In this document: positions 52,322-62,850 of the stretch, piece by piece | How the letters are laid out: the number at the start of each line of letters is the position of its first letter | Numbering within the stretch: the first letter of the stretch is position 1 | Assembly (NCBI GenBank): GCA_025201845.1 | Contig: MU603932.1 | Coordinates: 235,481 to 299,480 of the forward strand | Source: Martensiomyces pterosporus | Lineage: Eukaryota > Kickxellomycota > Kickxellomycetes > Kickxellales > Kickxellaceae | Length of the DNA: 64,000 nt | Reading direction: 5' to 3' | Position numbers and translations under genes: made by a program | Notes under the pieces: generated by a model | The model's database searches: none | Told to the model about the DNA's origin: nothing | Seen by the model: the letters and a program-made list of their open reading frames with translations, nothing else

Positions 52322-52941
52322 AGTCCTTTGCAATATGTAAAAAAAGAAAATAGCTAGAGAGAATGGCGTATTCTGTCTACGTCGAGAGCTCCAGGAGGAA
52401 ATAAAGGGACAGCCGACTGGTGTATGCGCTGTTTGGCCGAATGTCTTCTAAGAGCAAGCGGGGGCTGTTTTGGACAGAGGAAAGACGCAAAAGTCGGAGG
52501 TCAGAGGGGTGCTGTGCTGGCGTGCAAGCGCTGTGGTAACAAAGCTAAGCAGAAATAAACCGGGGGTGTAAAGCAATGACGTGTATGACGTAGGGCACAA
52601 AGGTGTGAGGAAGAAAGGAGCTGCTGGGTGTAGAGTGCTGTTGTGCTATAAATAAAAGAGTATCGAAAAGCGTGGTGTGAAATACAAGAGTTTGGAAAGG
52701 AGAGGAGCAGAGAAGAGCAGAGGCGGGCGGCATTCTCGTCATATACCTCCTTGGCCAGCGCAGGGGGTGGGTGCGCTACCCGTGCTCGCCACCTGCCCCC
52801 TCCTGATTTATTCTTGCCGCCGCTGCCGAGAGTAGCGGGCACCACCGCTTCGCCGCTTGTTTTCGCTGCATGTCTGGAGCTGCCCGCTCCCCTCCTCCCT
52901 CTGCTCCCCCAGTCTACTTGCCTGCTTACTTTTTGCTGCCA
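52322..52941. promoter_or_regulatory. Divergent intergenic region bHLH/ULA1
   Basis: About 620 bp between divergent start codons. It contains an AAATAAAAGAG stretch and long purine runs; no gene was recognised. Confidence 0.4.
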
Positions 52942-55893
52942 ATGCGACGTGCACTCTCGGCGGATTCAACGCGGCCAGAAAACAAGCGAATGCGAACGGA
53001 AACCGACAAGGCAAAGCTATACGACCGGCAGCTCAGGCAAGCACCCGCGCTAGAGAGAACCGCAGTGCATGTGCTACACACAGGCCTGTAGCTTCGCCAA
53101 CGCCACTAACCGCACGTTCAAAGGCTGCGTCCTGCTGTCTGTCAATGACGCGGTGGTGGAGGGGGGGTTTTTTTTTTGCTGTGTAGGCTGTGGCAAGAGT
53201 CCGGTCAGGCAGCACTGGAGAACGCGTGTGTGTGTGTGTTTGGGTCGTCAGCCCTGGCAGCCGAGTCGCTGAAGAACCTTGTCCTTCCAGGTACAGTAGA
53301 GCTCAGCTGCATGTGCGCGAGGTGGAGCGCGCAGCCACCCACCCCCGAGCCCCAATGCGTCATGCTTTTCTACTTACACCCACCGCTGCTGGCGCAACGC
53401 CTGCCCTGGCCTTTAACGCGCTGAGACTGACGTAGGCATCGGGCGGTTCGTTGTTGTGGACGATGCTGCAGTGGACGAGCAGGATGTCCTGACAAACTTT
53501 TTTGTTGGCAGCAAAGATGTGGGAAGGCCGCGGGCGCAGTGCGTTGTTGAGAATCTGTGCGAGCTCAACCCGGCCGTCCAAGGCACAGCGATTGTCAGAT
53601 CCGCAGAGGACGCGCTGTCCGCTGGAGCCAGCGGTGTTATCTCTTCTGCGTCGCTTGTCATCGCCTGCGGGCTGGCTGAACACACTGTGCGACAGATTAG
53701 CGAGATCTGCTGGAGCGCCCACACACCGCTTGTTTGCGCCAGCACAGCGGGATTTGCAGCTAGGCTGAGAACCAGCGTTCCCGAACATGCCGGTAAGTTG
53801 CAGCCAGCGCGCTGCTGGCACTGCTGCGCCATCGCGTGTGTGTGCATGTGTGCGCGTCTTGTCCAGGCTGCGCCTTGCCAGTAACAGTCACACATACGCG
53901 CGTGCGCTTGCCGCTTCTTAATATCAAGCAAAAAGACTGCATTTGCTACTCGTCCGTCATGCCTTCTGGGTCTTAATGCCGCTGGCGAAGCTGGGCCAGC
54001 TCTGATTGGCGTACATATCCGTTCCATTTATCCGCCGGCTGGCTGCTCTGCGGCCCTCACGCCTTTCCCCACACATTCCACTCCACTCGCTCCTTCTCCG
54101 CACATGCCTCTCTTGGCGCGGCTACAAACGCCTTGACCATGACGGCGATGATGGCATGTCGATGCACGCTGCAACGCTGGTGGGCACTGGCAGCTTGCCG
54201 GTGGTCGTCGTTTATTTGTGTGTGCGAGCGGGGGTGAGAGGAGGGGGCATGGAGTGACGTTTTTGTGCCGCCTCTTCTCGCACTTATTAATGCCTGTTCT
54301 TGTCCGCAGCCGCTGCTCCCCGTTTTACTTCTCCGGAATCTGCCATGTGTAGCTGTCGAGTCACATGTTGGGCTCAAGTCCGACTTGCGCCTCCTCTCCC
54401 CATTCCCGGCTCTGCGCGACTATGCTGAGGCAGTCGATTTGGATTCACTCGACGAGACCGACGCTGGCCACGTTCCCTATGTGATCATCATTCTGAAGGC
54501 GCTGCAGAGGTGGGCCGCTAGCAGCAACAGCCAGGTAAGCAGCGGCACCGTGCACAATGCATCGCCTTTCCTGGTATACTCCAAACAGCTCATTGTCGCT
54601 GACTGCTCAGCTACAAGCGATTCGACTGCATTAAACGCGATTCATTAGGAGGACATTGCAAGGAGGAACATGCCCATCCCGTATTCGTCAAAGCAGCAGA
54701 TACGAGAGCTTATCCTGCAAGCCGCACCAGCTCCTGGAGAAGAAAACTTCCAGGAAGCATACAGCCATTTTATTGCCGACTGCACTCCCTACGAGATCCC
54801 TGGCGAGGTGAGCCAGATCCTCGACGACCCAGCCTGCACCTCTGTCTCTGCCCAGGTAGGTGCTCTCTAGCAACCGCTTTGCCAGCTTATTATTGCCAAG
54901 CAGCAATCCTTTGCACACTACAATGTATGCAATTTGTGCATCGGCGGAACAATGGCACCACGTGATGGCGCCGACATTATTAATTACTGCTTCTGAACTT
55001 CCTTCCTTTAATTTGGCATACATCACCTGCCGTGCCCGCGCCTGACATGATGTCATCTTGATGCTACTATCTGCTGCTGCTGCTGCTGCTGCTGCTTCCC
55101 CTGTGCTGTCTGTGGGTAGAGCGACAAGTTTTGGATTTTGGCCCACGCGCTGCGTCGCTATGTGCAGTCTGTCTATTCGCAGGGCGAGCTGCCTCTTAGC
55201 GGGACTATCCCTGATATGAAGGCTGATACGAGGAGCTACATAGCGCTGCAGCGCATCTACAAGCAGAAGGCGGACCAGGACAAAGCCGAGGTGTCGCGCC
55301 ATGTGCACGAAACCCTGCAAATGATTGGGCTCCCGACAGACTATGTTTCGGCGGGCGAAATCGACACGTTCTGCAAGAACGCGCACAGACTGCGCCTCCT
55401 GCGCTGCACTCCCATCCACACAGAGCTTGACTCTGGACCCACGCAGCCATCAGCCTTGTCTGGGTCGGGTGCCCTCGACCACTATGTTCTGTTTAGAGCA
55501 TCGGATGCATTTTTGGCCAAGCACGCCAGATATCCTGGTGCCCCTAGCTCATCGAAGGCAGCCGATTCTGTCGCGCCCGGAGGCGACGCTGCCAACGGGA
55601 ACTCCCTGAACAGCTCGCTGGACCTTGATGACCTAGTTTCTGCAGACACCCTGGAGCTGTCTGCAATCGCCAATGGCATGCTGGCCTCTTGGGGCGTGGA
55701 TTCTGATGTCTCTAGCGACATTGCCGCCGAGTTTGTGCGCTCGGGGCACTGCGAACTACACAACATTGCGTCAATGGCAGGCGGGCTGGTTTCGCAAGAG
55801 GCTATCAAGCTCATCACCCACCAGTATGTGCCTGCCAACAACTTGTGCATTGTGGATGGAGCTAGCGCTCGCATTCTAGTCGCAAAGATCTAG
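52942..55893 (+). CDS. ULA1: NEDD8-activating enzyme E1 regulatory subunit (Ula1/NAE1), six exons
   Basis: Exons are 52942-53036, 53187-53290, 53436-53792, 54353-54534, 54649-54855 and 55120-55893, giving 572 residues. The N-terminus KAKLYDRQLRLWQESGQAAL and SLKNLVLPGIGRFVVVDD are the family signature; CELNP and SDLRLLSPFPALRDY also match NAE1. The C-terminus has FVRSGHCELHNIASMAGGLV and VSQEAIKLITHQYVP. This non-catalytic half pairs with Uba3 to activate NEDD8/Rub1 for cullin modification. Intron 1 only keeps the frame with donor GCAAGC (GC-AG); the other donors are GTACAG, GTAAGT, GTAAGC and GTAGGT. Introns 3 (560 bp) and 5 (264 bp) are long. An alternative in-frame start lies at 52870. Confidence 0.9.
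55071..55096. repeat. (CTG)n microsatellite in ULA1 intron 5
   Basis: About 8-9 uninterrupted ctg triplets just upstream of the acceptor of the fifth ULA1 intron. Length variation here could change the distance from branch point to acceptor. Confidence 0.95.
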
Positions 55894-56007
55894 CTCCGTT
55901 CCCAGAGCTCTGCTTTTTTCTTCTCCATATCCTCACGCCTTTATGCCTGTTGAGGAATTTATTGGGCAACAGGAATCATAAAAATGCTACGTTGTCTGCA
56001 CGAGCTA

Positions 56008-57100
56008 TTACAAAAAGCCATTGATCTGGTCGACCAACTTGAAGATAGAGCTGTTTCCAATGTCGTAGTAGTCCAGTGTCACAAAATTCATCACGCGGTC
56101 GCCCCAGGCCTTCTTGCAAGTGTGCAGATGCGTGTTGAGCGATTGGAGCGAGTTGTACCCATGCTCCTTGATCTGGGATGGGTAAATTGGGCTATCGATG
56201 TTCTCATCGCCGATCGTTAGGCGGTTGTAGACGAAGTGGTTCATGACGAGAAGATCCCGAGGGACGCCGTCTCTTGGTCTGTCCTGGTTGCACGGGAATT
56301 CCTTGACGGGGTTAATGTTGGCATATGGTATTTCGACAACGTATTCCCACTCCGGAAGAATGTAGGCAACCTGCGAGGGGTCGGCATTGGTGTCAATGAA
56401 GACAACCAGCCTCTGGTTCTTGTCAATGAGCTGAGCCAGAGTGGGCCACGTGTAGTTCTGGTGCTGGCTGTTTGGCTGGAACTCGGGTATGTAGGCATAT
56501 TTTTCCAGTCCAGCAGCCGCAAAGCTGGGCTGCAGGTCATTGGGTTTGAATCCGCTGACATTCTCAATAATGAAAGTGACGACCTCGCGGGGGTGGGCTT
56601 CGAGGAAGCTGGCAAATGTGTTTAGAGTGTCCAGGAGAGTTCCCTTGTCAATGAGATCGCAGGATTGGTGGCAGAGATGGACGTCGTTGATTGTGTCCTT
56701 TTTGCCCAGGAACACGTAGTGGAACCACGCCTCAACCTTGTTCCAGAATCCAGAGAGCTCCGACGGCTTGACGACATCCAGCATAAATGCACGGATGCCG
56801 TCGTCCAGCTGCTGTTGGATGGTCCTCTCCTGGTTCAGGACAGGCAGGCCGATTGGAGGCGGGTATGAATACGCATTGTGCGTGCAGGCGAAGCTGACCT
56901 TGTTGTAAGTGCGGTCACAAAGCTCGGCGTGGCCGTTGCATGGCGCATAGCTGCTTGCAACAGCGAAGGAGGGCAGTATGAATGAGGTGGCTGCCCAGAA
57001 AATCTACACACAGCACACGCACATATCTATCCATTTAGCCGGGGCATGGTGGCTGCTGGCGTGCACAACACCTGTATAGTGCATGCTGACATACCTTCAT
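56008..57100 (-). CDS. Secreted PI-PLC X-domain-like phosphodiesterase, two exons
   Basis: Exons are 57100-57095 (6 bp, Met-Lys) and 57003-56008, giving 333 residues. The 91-bp intron has donor GTATGT and acceptor TAG, phase 0. The joined N-terminus (MKIFWAATSFILPSFAVASS) is a good signal peptide, which supports the tiny exon. The X-domain pattern is visible: VSFACTHNAYSY with the first catalytic His, LDDGIRAFMLDVV, and VHLCHQSCDL with the second. VVTFIIEN and LVVFIDTN follow. It is a PLCXD-like TIM barrel without EF-hand, Y or C2 domains, so calcium-independent lyase action is possible. The substrate is unknown. Confidence 0.85.
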
Positions 57101-57753
57101 CGCTGGGTACTTGTGGATACTGGGCTGCACAGAGCGGTAAGTGGGTGAGGGTATGCTGGGGTGGTGGTGGAATGAGTAAACAAGCAAGAGGAGATGGAAG
57201 AGCTCTTTCTCCACAGCCACCAGCAGGCGCTCTTTTAAACTGCTTCTCAAGTGCGACATGCCAGCATAGCTTGTGTTGGCCGCTCATGCACATCCCTGGT
57301 AGTCGCTTTTCTACTCCCAGCAACAAAACGACAAAAGTCCTTGCAGTCCTTGCAGTCCTCTATACGAGCTACTGCTGCCGCTGCATGCCTTGTTTGTTTG
57401 TCCTGATTAGCCGCGTCAATCGAATATACCACAGGGGGTTTTAGGAGCATATTCAAGTGCTACTACATCTCCCTCCCTCTCTTTCCCTACACGTGCGGCA
57501 GCCGCTAGGAGATGCAGCGGGAGCAATAGCACACACGTGCGAACGATGACATGTCGCATGTCTACGAGTCAGCATCCGAGGTAAATTAAACTCGATATCA
57601 GCAAATACACGGCATTGGCAGCAGCGGAGGCAAGCGGTAATGGTCGTGTAGGATGGTCAGCACACCTTCTAGCTATTGATTTATATATATGTCATGAGAC
57701 AGATATGGCAGGCGATACAGCAGCGAGCACTACATACACGTGGAGTCTAGCAC
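57101..57753. other. Intergenic region between the PLC-X gene and the carboxypeptidase gene
   Basis: About 650 bp. It contains a CTCCCTCCCTCTCTTTCCC tract near 57468 and several CACGTG or ACACGTG hexamers (57488-57495, 57533-57538, 57735-57740). No gene was recognised. Confidence 0.4.
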
Positions 57754-59277
57754 TCAGCTGAAGGGCTTGTTAGACAGCCAGCGGTTGATCATGTCGAGCG
57801 AGTTTTCGGGCTGGTCATAGGGCGCCATGTGGCCCGCCTCAAAGACGCGTAGGAACGTAAAGTTCTCAAACGAACGCGCCTCACCCGCTTGCTTTGGGCC
57901 GACATTCCAAGCAGCATCCCCCGCCTTGTTGAAGCCGCCCTTCCCGGGCCACTCGAGGTCCAGGGTCCACGCTTTGTTGCCATACCACGAGCAAATAAAG
58001 TCTGCGTCACCCGCATAAATCAAAACACGGATGCCAGCCTCCAGAAGAGGCGGGACCTCGCGCACATAGGGCTTCATCCAGTCTCCGCTGAGCGTGAATC
58101 CGCTGTAGACCTTTTGGCTGCATGACTCGAACTTGCTCACATCAGACCCAAGCTCCTGCTGGATCTCAGGAGTGTTCAGGTACGCATCAATGTCCGCCAT
58201 GATCGGGTAGCAAAGGTTTCCGCCTTCGCATGGGATTCTCACGTCGTATGGATTGGCCCCCGAGCGCTGGTACGTCAGAAGCATGCTGTTGCAGTACATC
58301 TCGGCTGGATAACAGGCAAGGCTGTTCTGCCATTTATAGCAAGCCTCGATGAGGCGGGCGCATGTAGGGTATGTGCTGTCCATTTGCTCGCACTCCTCCC
58401 GCTTGAGAACTGGCGGATACGTGGAATTGCATGCCATCTTCGAGTAGTACTTGTACTGAATAAGTGGATCCGTGAGTCCGTTTCCAATCCCGATGCTGGC
58501 CAGTGGCAGGACACGCTTCTCGCGTTCAGCGGTGCCCAATAGCCCCATGCTCAGCTTGTCGGAGAACTCCAGGTTGGCTTCATGAATGGCCTTGGCAGTA
58601 GCAGGGATGTAGTGTCCTCCATACGACTCGCCAAAGATGTGAAGCTCGCTGCCGGCGTATTCGGGGAATGAATGGTAAAACAGCTGCAAGAACCCATACA
58701 CGTCCTTTCCGGCCGCGATAGAGTTGAACACATCCTTTCCGTAAGAGTAGCCAACGTTGAGCGGCTGGTCAATAAAGATGACGTGTGCCTGGTCATTCCA
58801 GCCGTACTTGTTGAACGAGGCTGTCTTGCCGCCCTTGTCAATGCGGCACGAGCCAAGCTCCATCAGCAGCCCAGTAAATGACGAGCACCCAGGCCCACCA
58901 TTCATCCAAAGGATAATCGGCGCATCCTCGCGCTTGACATTGCGGGCCTCGAAGAACCAGAAGAAAAAGTGCTTGTCCTCGTCTGTGTCGAGGTAGCCGC
59001 TGTACTGCGTGGTGTTTTTATCGCACAGCTGCGGCTGCTTGATGCGGAGCTGGTAGCTTGGCAGTGCTGCCATGCTCTCGATCCTGGACCACTTGTCAGC
59101 GCTCATCAGGCTGGCCGAGGGCTCACGGCCGGAAGGAGCCGAGTTGCTGCTGCCTGAGTAGCTGCCATGGTGCCCGAAAAAGGCATGCTGGGCAGGCGAC
59201 GCTGCAGCAGCAGCAGCCAAGGCAGCCACAGACGCAGCCAGGGCAAGGCCTGATATAAGGCGGTGTGTTGGTTTCAT
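57754..59277 (-). CDS. Serine carboxypeptidase, carboxypeptidase Y-like (S10)
   Basis: The single exon encodes 507 residues with a signal peptide (LISGLALAASVAALAAAAAA) and a short Ser/Gly-rich propeptide. Family motifs are ILWMNGGPGCSSFTGLLMELG, IDQPLNVGYSYG and the nucleophile S218 in FGESYGGHYIP. The catalytic Asp is in IYAGDADFICSW and the His in EAGHMAPYDQPE. FICSWYGNKAW matches the CPY substrate-pocket region. It is a vacuolar or secreted acid exopeptidase. The propeptide is shorter than that of yeast CPY. Confidence 0.95.
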   Translation of the reverse strand: MKPTHRLISGLALAASVAALAAAAAASPAQHAFFGHHGSYSGSSNSAPSGREPSASLMSADKWSRIESMAALPSYQLRIKQPQLCDKNTTQYSGYLDTDEDKHFFFWFFEARNVKREDAPIILWMNGGPGCSSFTGLLMELGSCRIDKGGKTASFNKYGWNDQAHVIFIDQPLNVGYSYGKDVFNSIAAGKDVYGFLQLFYHSFPEYAGSELHIFGESYGGHYIPATAKAIHEANLEFSDKLSMGLLGTAEREKRVLPLASIGIGNGLTDPLIQYKYYSKMACNSTYPPVLKREECEQMDSTYPTCARLIEACYKWQNSLACYPAEMYCNSMLLTYQRSGANPYDVRIPCEGGNLCYPIMADIDAYLNTPEIQQELGSDVSKFESCSQKVYSGFTLSGDWMKPYVREVPPLLEAGIRVLIYAGDADFICSWYGNKAWTLDLEWPGKGGFNKAGDAAWNVGPKQAGEARSFENFTFLRVFEAGHMAPYDQPENSLDMINRWLSNKPFS

Positions 59278-59796
59278 TCAGCTGATTCGGACGAATTTGG
59301 TGAGAAGGTATACGGAAATACAACAACCACAGCAACAATAATAGGGTTTACTTGAAGCACAGGATGAAAATGAAGGGAAGGCAGAATCGTGGAGAGTGCC
59401 GTGGCGGGCCTGCGGCTCTAGCATTCCTTGCACAGAGCTGCGCAGGATAAGGGGCGCTGCCTTCCAAACCGATGGGCAGCATGGCGCAATATGGAGGGGC
59501 TCTCACAGCGCGCTTGACGAAATTACTGCAAAGAGCAACTGCTGCTGGTTGATTGAGCCAGTGTATTTCCACCAAGCCTAAAAGCCAAGACACTAGAAGG
59601 AGCCCCGTAGCGCAGTCGGCCAGGGAGCCCAAGAAACCAAGCAAGCATTTGCTGTCCCGCACAGGTGTTCGGAGGATATCCGCGAGATATAGGCTGTATT
59701 GGCTGTAGCATGGAGCCAAGTCTATTGGAGATACATCGGCTGGGCCATCGCGCTGTAAAGTGCCGCTGCTGCTGTTTGGAAGGCCACTAAAGCCGC
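59278..59796. other. Intergenic region between the carboxypeptidase gene and TVP18
   Basis: About 520 bp. A minus-strand frame at 59348-59719 (123 codons) holds a hydrophobic run (CATGLLLVSWLLGLVEIHWL) but no recognisable family, so I do not call it a gene. A tRNA-like box A at about 59605 has no matching T-arm or acceptor stem. Confidence 0.4.
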
Positions 59797-60487
59797 TTAG
59801 ATTGGAAGGGCGTTTGTTGTGTCAAAGCCGTGGTGGCTCTCGACACCAGTACCACCAACAACCGAGGATGTGATCTTGGCCTGCTTCTTGACCGCTGCAA
59901 CTAAATAACACAGCGCAGCCATCGTGGTCGTAAAAGCGCCGATGGCAAGCACTCCCCCGCTCTTGGCAAGCGACGACCACATCACAATTGAAAACGCCAG
60001 GTAGGCAACAAACCGCCACCAGTGGTTCTTGAGGCCGCCAAACGCGCGGTCAAACGCGGGGCCAGTTGGACACAGCTTGACAAGGATTGGAATTTCAACC
60101 AGGATGCATATGGCGCCAAAAACGATGGCCAGGATGGAGTAGATGACGTGGAAAAAGAAAGTCACTGCGCCCAGGATGATCAGCACTACGCAAAAATGCA
60201 CAAACAATAGGTGGCGAATATCAGTCGCATAATGGAGCACTGGTCCACGCCCATGCTGTGTACCGTACAGCCCGTCCACGGTACATGATCTGCACGATGC
60301 ACTTACAGACTCCTGACAGAAGCGCCAACCTACACGGTGCCACCGTAAGAAGGAAAATAACAGCCTCAGCGTGCGCTCAGAAAGAGGTCTTTCAAATGCT
60401 GATTTTGCGCAGAGCCGCTCATCTCAATACTTGCCATTGTCCGTAGAGACTAAAGTTCCCGGTCTTTAATTCCTGCACAAAGCCCAT
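59797..60487 (-). CDS. TVP18: Golgi membrane protein Tvp18 (CG6151-P family), three exons
   Basis: Exons are 60487-60435, 60329-60307 (23 bp) and 60185-59797, giving 154 residues. The joined N-terminus reads KTGNFSLYGQW then LALLSGVLLIILG, matching the NFSIYGRW start of Tvp18. Four membrane helices and ILVEIPILVKLCP followed by HWWRFVAYLAFSIVMW are typical of the family. Tvp18 is a Golgi vesicle membrane protein of unknown role. Intron 1 (105 bp) needs donor GCAAGT to keep the Trp codon; intron 2 (121 bp) has GTAAGT. It is divergent from ERG28, with 268 bp between the starts. Confidence 0.85.
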
Positions 60488-60755
60488 GTTTCAAGGTGTT
60501 CAGCTAATTGGAAGGAAATGCAGCAAAAAAAAGAAAGAAAGCGAGATGAGGAAGCGGAGAATAAATGCTGCCAAGGCTTTTCTCATTCCTTGGCCGCCGT
60601 AAAGCCATCGCCAGCAGACTATCACTGAGAAGGCCCATAAGCAGATGCACCAAACTTCACATTTTTGACGCCGAATCTGCCCAAGAGCCTCGGCCGCCAC
60701 TCTATGCCGTCTTGTCCTTTTCCCTTTGTGTATCCTTTTCTCTTAACAGTTTCCA

Positions 60756-61163
60756 ATGCTGGCTGGTCTATTTGCGCTTCCGGATGGCGGACTTCCAAAG
60801 TTCATCTGGCTTTCTGCTGCCTTTTCGGTCTTCAACACGATTCAGTGCATTGTCGCTCCTCTCGGCATGACTAGAAAGATCTACTCGCAGCAGCCGCAAC
60901 AAGTGACGCCTCTCACCTCACATGTGTTTGCCGCATGGACCGCGCTCTCAGCTGTTCTCAGGTACCAGTGCTCCTTCAACATGAGCAATGCGCTTGTCTA
61001 CGACATCACGTTCTGGTCGTACGTGATTGCCAGCACTCACTTTGTCTCCGAGATCGTCGTTTACAAGACCATCAAGTTCCCCGGCCCAGTCATCAGCACC
61101 TTCTGTGTGGCTATCACGTCGATTCTATGGATGATAAAGGATCGCGACGTGTACATCCACTAG
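60756..61163 (+). CDS. ERG28: Ergosterol biosynthesis scaffold Erg28
   Basis: The frame encodes 135 residues with four predicted membrane helices. The order of features matches Erg28: DGGLPKFIWLSAAFSVFNTI, then RKIYS, VTPLTSHVFAAWTALSAVLR, WSYVIASTHFVSEIVVYKT and a terminal ILWMIKDRDVYIH. Erg28 tethers the C4-demethylation enzymes (Erg25-27) to the ER. The sequence TCTTAACAG about 8 bp before the ATG looks like a splice acceptor, so a 5'-UTR intron is possible. It converges with the WKF gene. Confidence 0.9.
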   Translation: MLAGLFALPDGGLPKFIWLSAAFSVFNTIQCIVAPLGMTRKIYSQQPQQVTPLTSHVFAAWTALSAVLRYQCSFNMSNALVYDITFWSYVIASTHFVSEIVVYKTIKFPGPVISTFCVAITSILWMIKDRDVYIH

Positions 61164-61255
61164 TCTGCCTCGTTTGTTGCAATAAACATTCTGCACGCGC
61201 TCTTGCAATGGGGGTGTAATCCTTGAGTGTAGTGATGGCAAAAACTGAAGTGGGT

Positions 61256-62125
61256 CTACTTGGACGATTTCTTGCTTTTCTTTTCCTTCTTGTCGCTGTC
61301 CTTGCTTTTCTTTTCCTTCCTGTCGCTATCCTTGCTTTTGCCGAGCTTTGCGCTCTTTTCGTGCTTGTGCTTCTTTTTCTTTGATGGCTCGCCGCTGTCA
61401 CTGGAGCTCTTTCGCTTGTGTTTCTTGCTCTTGCTCTTGGACTCGGGCTCTGATTTGGCATCCTCAGTCTTGCTAGGTGCTCGCGCTGTAAGGGCTTCCA
61501 GGATTCGGCTGGCGCGATTAACGATACCATCTGGCGTGGCTCCGTCCACAGCGCTTTTGCTGCTATCCCCTCTATCTTCTGCTGGTTCAGTGGTAGCTTC
61601 TGCTGCTGCCTCGTCGGACTCCTTGCCATCTGTTTGACTCAGTGCCATTGCAATCTTCGCCTCGGCCTTTGCTTTCTTAATCGATCTAGCCTCCCCCTTT
61701 GTAACATGAGATGGCATCTGGCCAAGCACCTTTGTCCGCAGCTGCTGGAGAGCAGCAGTTGTAGCCGACATAGGCTCGCAAACCAGTTTGGCTTCCTTTA
61801 TCAGATTGTCCCGCAGCACACCTTTGGACTCGCCAAGGTATTTCACAGCAATATCAAACATCGCGCTTGGCAGCTGCGACTCGACATAAAGGTGGCGCAC
61901 GACCCACAGCTGCTTCGCCTTGTTAAATTTCCACGACAAACGATCCTCGCTCCAAAGCTTTAAATATGCGTGCGCGTTGTTACGCGTCTCCTCCGAACCC
62001 TCGCGCGATATACGCTGCTTCTCCCTGTTGGCCTTCCTGATCTCTGCTGCTGTTTTCCGCTTCACTACCTTTGGCGCCTCTGGCTCGCCCGACACAGAGG
62101 CGGCATTTCTCTCGACACGGCCCAT
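61256..62125 (-). CDS. WKF-domain protein (C7orf50 homologue)
   Basis: The start at 62125 gives 289 residues. The WKF domain covers about residues 50-115, with YLKLWSEDRLSWKFNKAKQL and VWVVRHLY-type sequence followed by the helix YLGESKGVLRDNLIKEA. The N-terminus is basic. The C-terminal third is a Lys/Ser/Asp-rich tail with repeated KDSDKKEKKS units, probably a nucleolar or nuclear localisation segment. The function of the family is unknown; nucleolar ribosome-biogenesis roles have been suggested for relatives. The in-frame extension to 62176 is not needed. Confidence 0.85.
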   Translation of the reverse strand: MGRVERNAASVSGEPEAPKVVKRKTAAEIRKANREKQRISREGSEETRNNAHAYLKLWSEDRLSWKFNKAKQLWVVRHLYVESQLPSAMFDIAVKYLGESKGVLRDNLIKEAKLVCEPMSATTAALQQLRTKVLGQMPSHVTKGEARSIKKAKAEAKIAMALSQTDGKESDEAAAEATTEPAEDRGDSSKSAVDGATPDGIVNRASRILEALTARAPSKTEDAKSEPESKSKSKKHKRKSSSDSGEPSKKKKHKHEKSAKLGKSKDSDRKEKKSKDSDKKEKKSKKSSK

Positions 62126-62369
62126 GGCTTCCAATGAATAAATTGCTAAATAGATGCTGTGAGTTGGCGAAAGCAAGAGCAGCAGCCAAGAACTTTCCCT
62201 AGCTCGCCTAAGACGCTACTGCTGCTCCTAAGAAAAAACTTTGCATTCGCCATCCGGCAGTGCGACTCGGAATCGACGAACCGAGCCAATTGGTTTGGCT
62301 TCGCCCAGACGGTATGGGCTGCTAAGCTGCAGAAAGACTGTTGACGCTTGTGTTTAGCGAATGTGTAAA

Positions 62370-62745
62370 GCCAAGAGTTAGACGAACGTAAGCTGCGGCG
62401 AAGTGCAGGTCATTCGGCAGACAAATGTCGCAAATTCAAAATCGAAATGAGGGAAATGAGAAATGGCACTCCAAATTCGCCTCAACGACAAGGGGCCTAG
62501 TCTCATGGAAAAGCAAAGTGCTACACTGAGACTTTCGCTGTTGGCGGCCCAGCTCTATACGCTGCTCATGCGAACTCGTCGGCAATTGTCAACAACCCGG
62601 ATGCGTGGCTGCTGGACTCGGGCGCAAACACATCGTCGTTCCATGCTCGGGACCGCTTTATCACCTACAGCAAGGACTCGGGTGCCATGACCTCGATGAG
62701 CGGAGAGTGCCTGGGAGGTGCGGGGTGTGGCATGGCCACTGTCGT
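62370..62745 (+). pseudogene. Ty1/copia gag-pol fragment (zinc knuckle plus protease)
   Basis: The translation shows the second half of a Gag zinc knuckle, GHSADKC, at 62408-62428. About 190 bp later is WLLDSGANTSSFHARDRF, the aspartic protease start with the DSG catalytic triplet at 62615-62623. Spacing and order fit a copia-type polyprotein. The first CxxC of the knuckle is lost, and the reading frame between the two is broken by an in-frame stop. Homology fades after the protease, before integrase. This is a decayed, truncated copy. Confidence 0.7.
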
Positions 62746-62850
62746 AGAGTGGTCGAGGGTATATTGGTATAAAATAATACCCACAAGAGGTCCTAGAGAA
62801 ACAAGTCAGGGGAAAGTTCCCGAGCCCCAAGTGGGTGGTGCACAGCTACT

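Noticed and set aside
59600..59680. tRNA-like box A (GTAGCGCAGTCGG) near 59605
   Set aside because: No T-arm GTTCGA at the right distance and the acceptor stem does not pair.
59348..59719. 123-codon hydrophobic minus-strand frame
   Set aside because: It has one hydrophobic run but no recognisable family and a Pro/Arg/Cys-rich end typical of chance frames; no splice pattern improves it.
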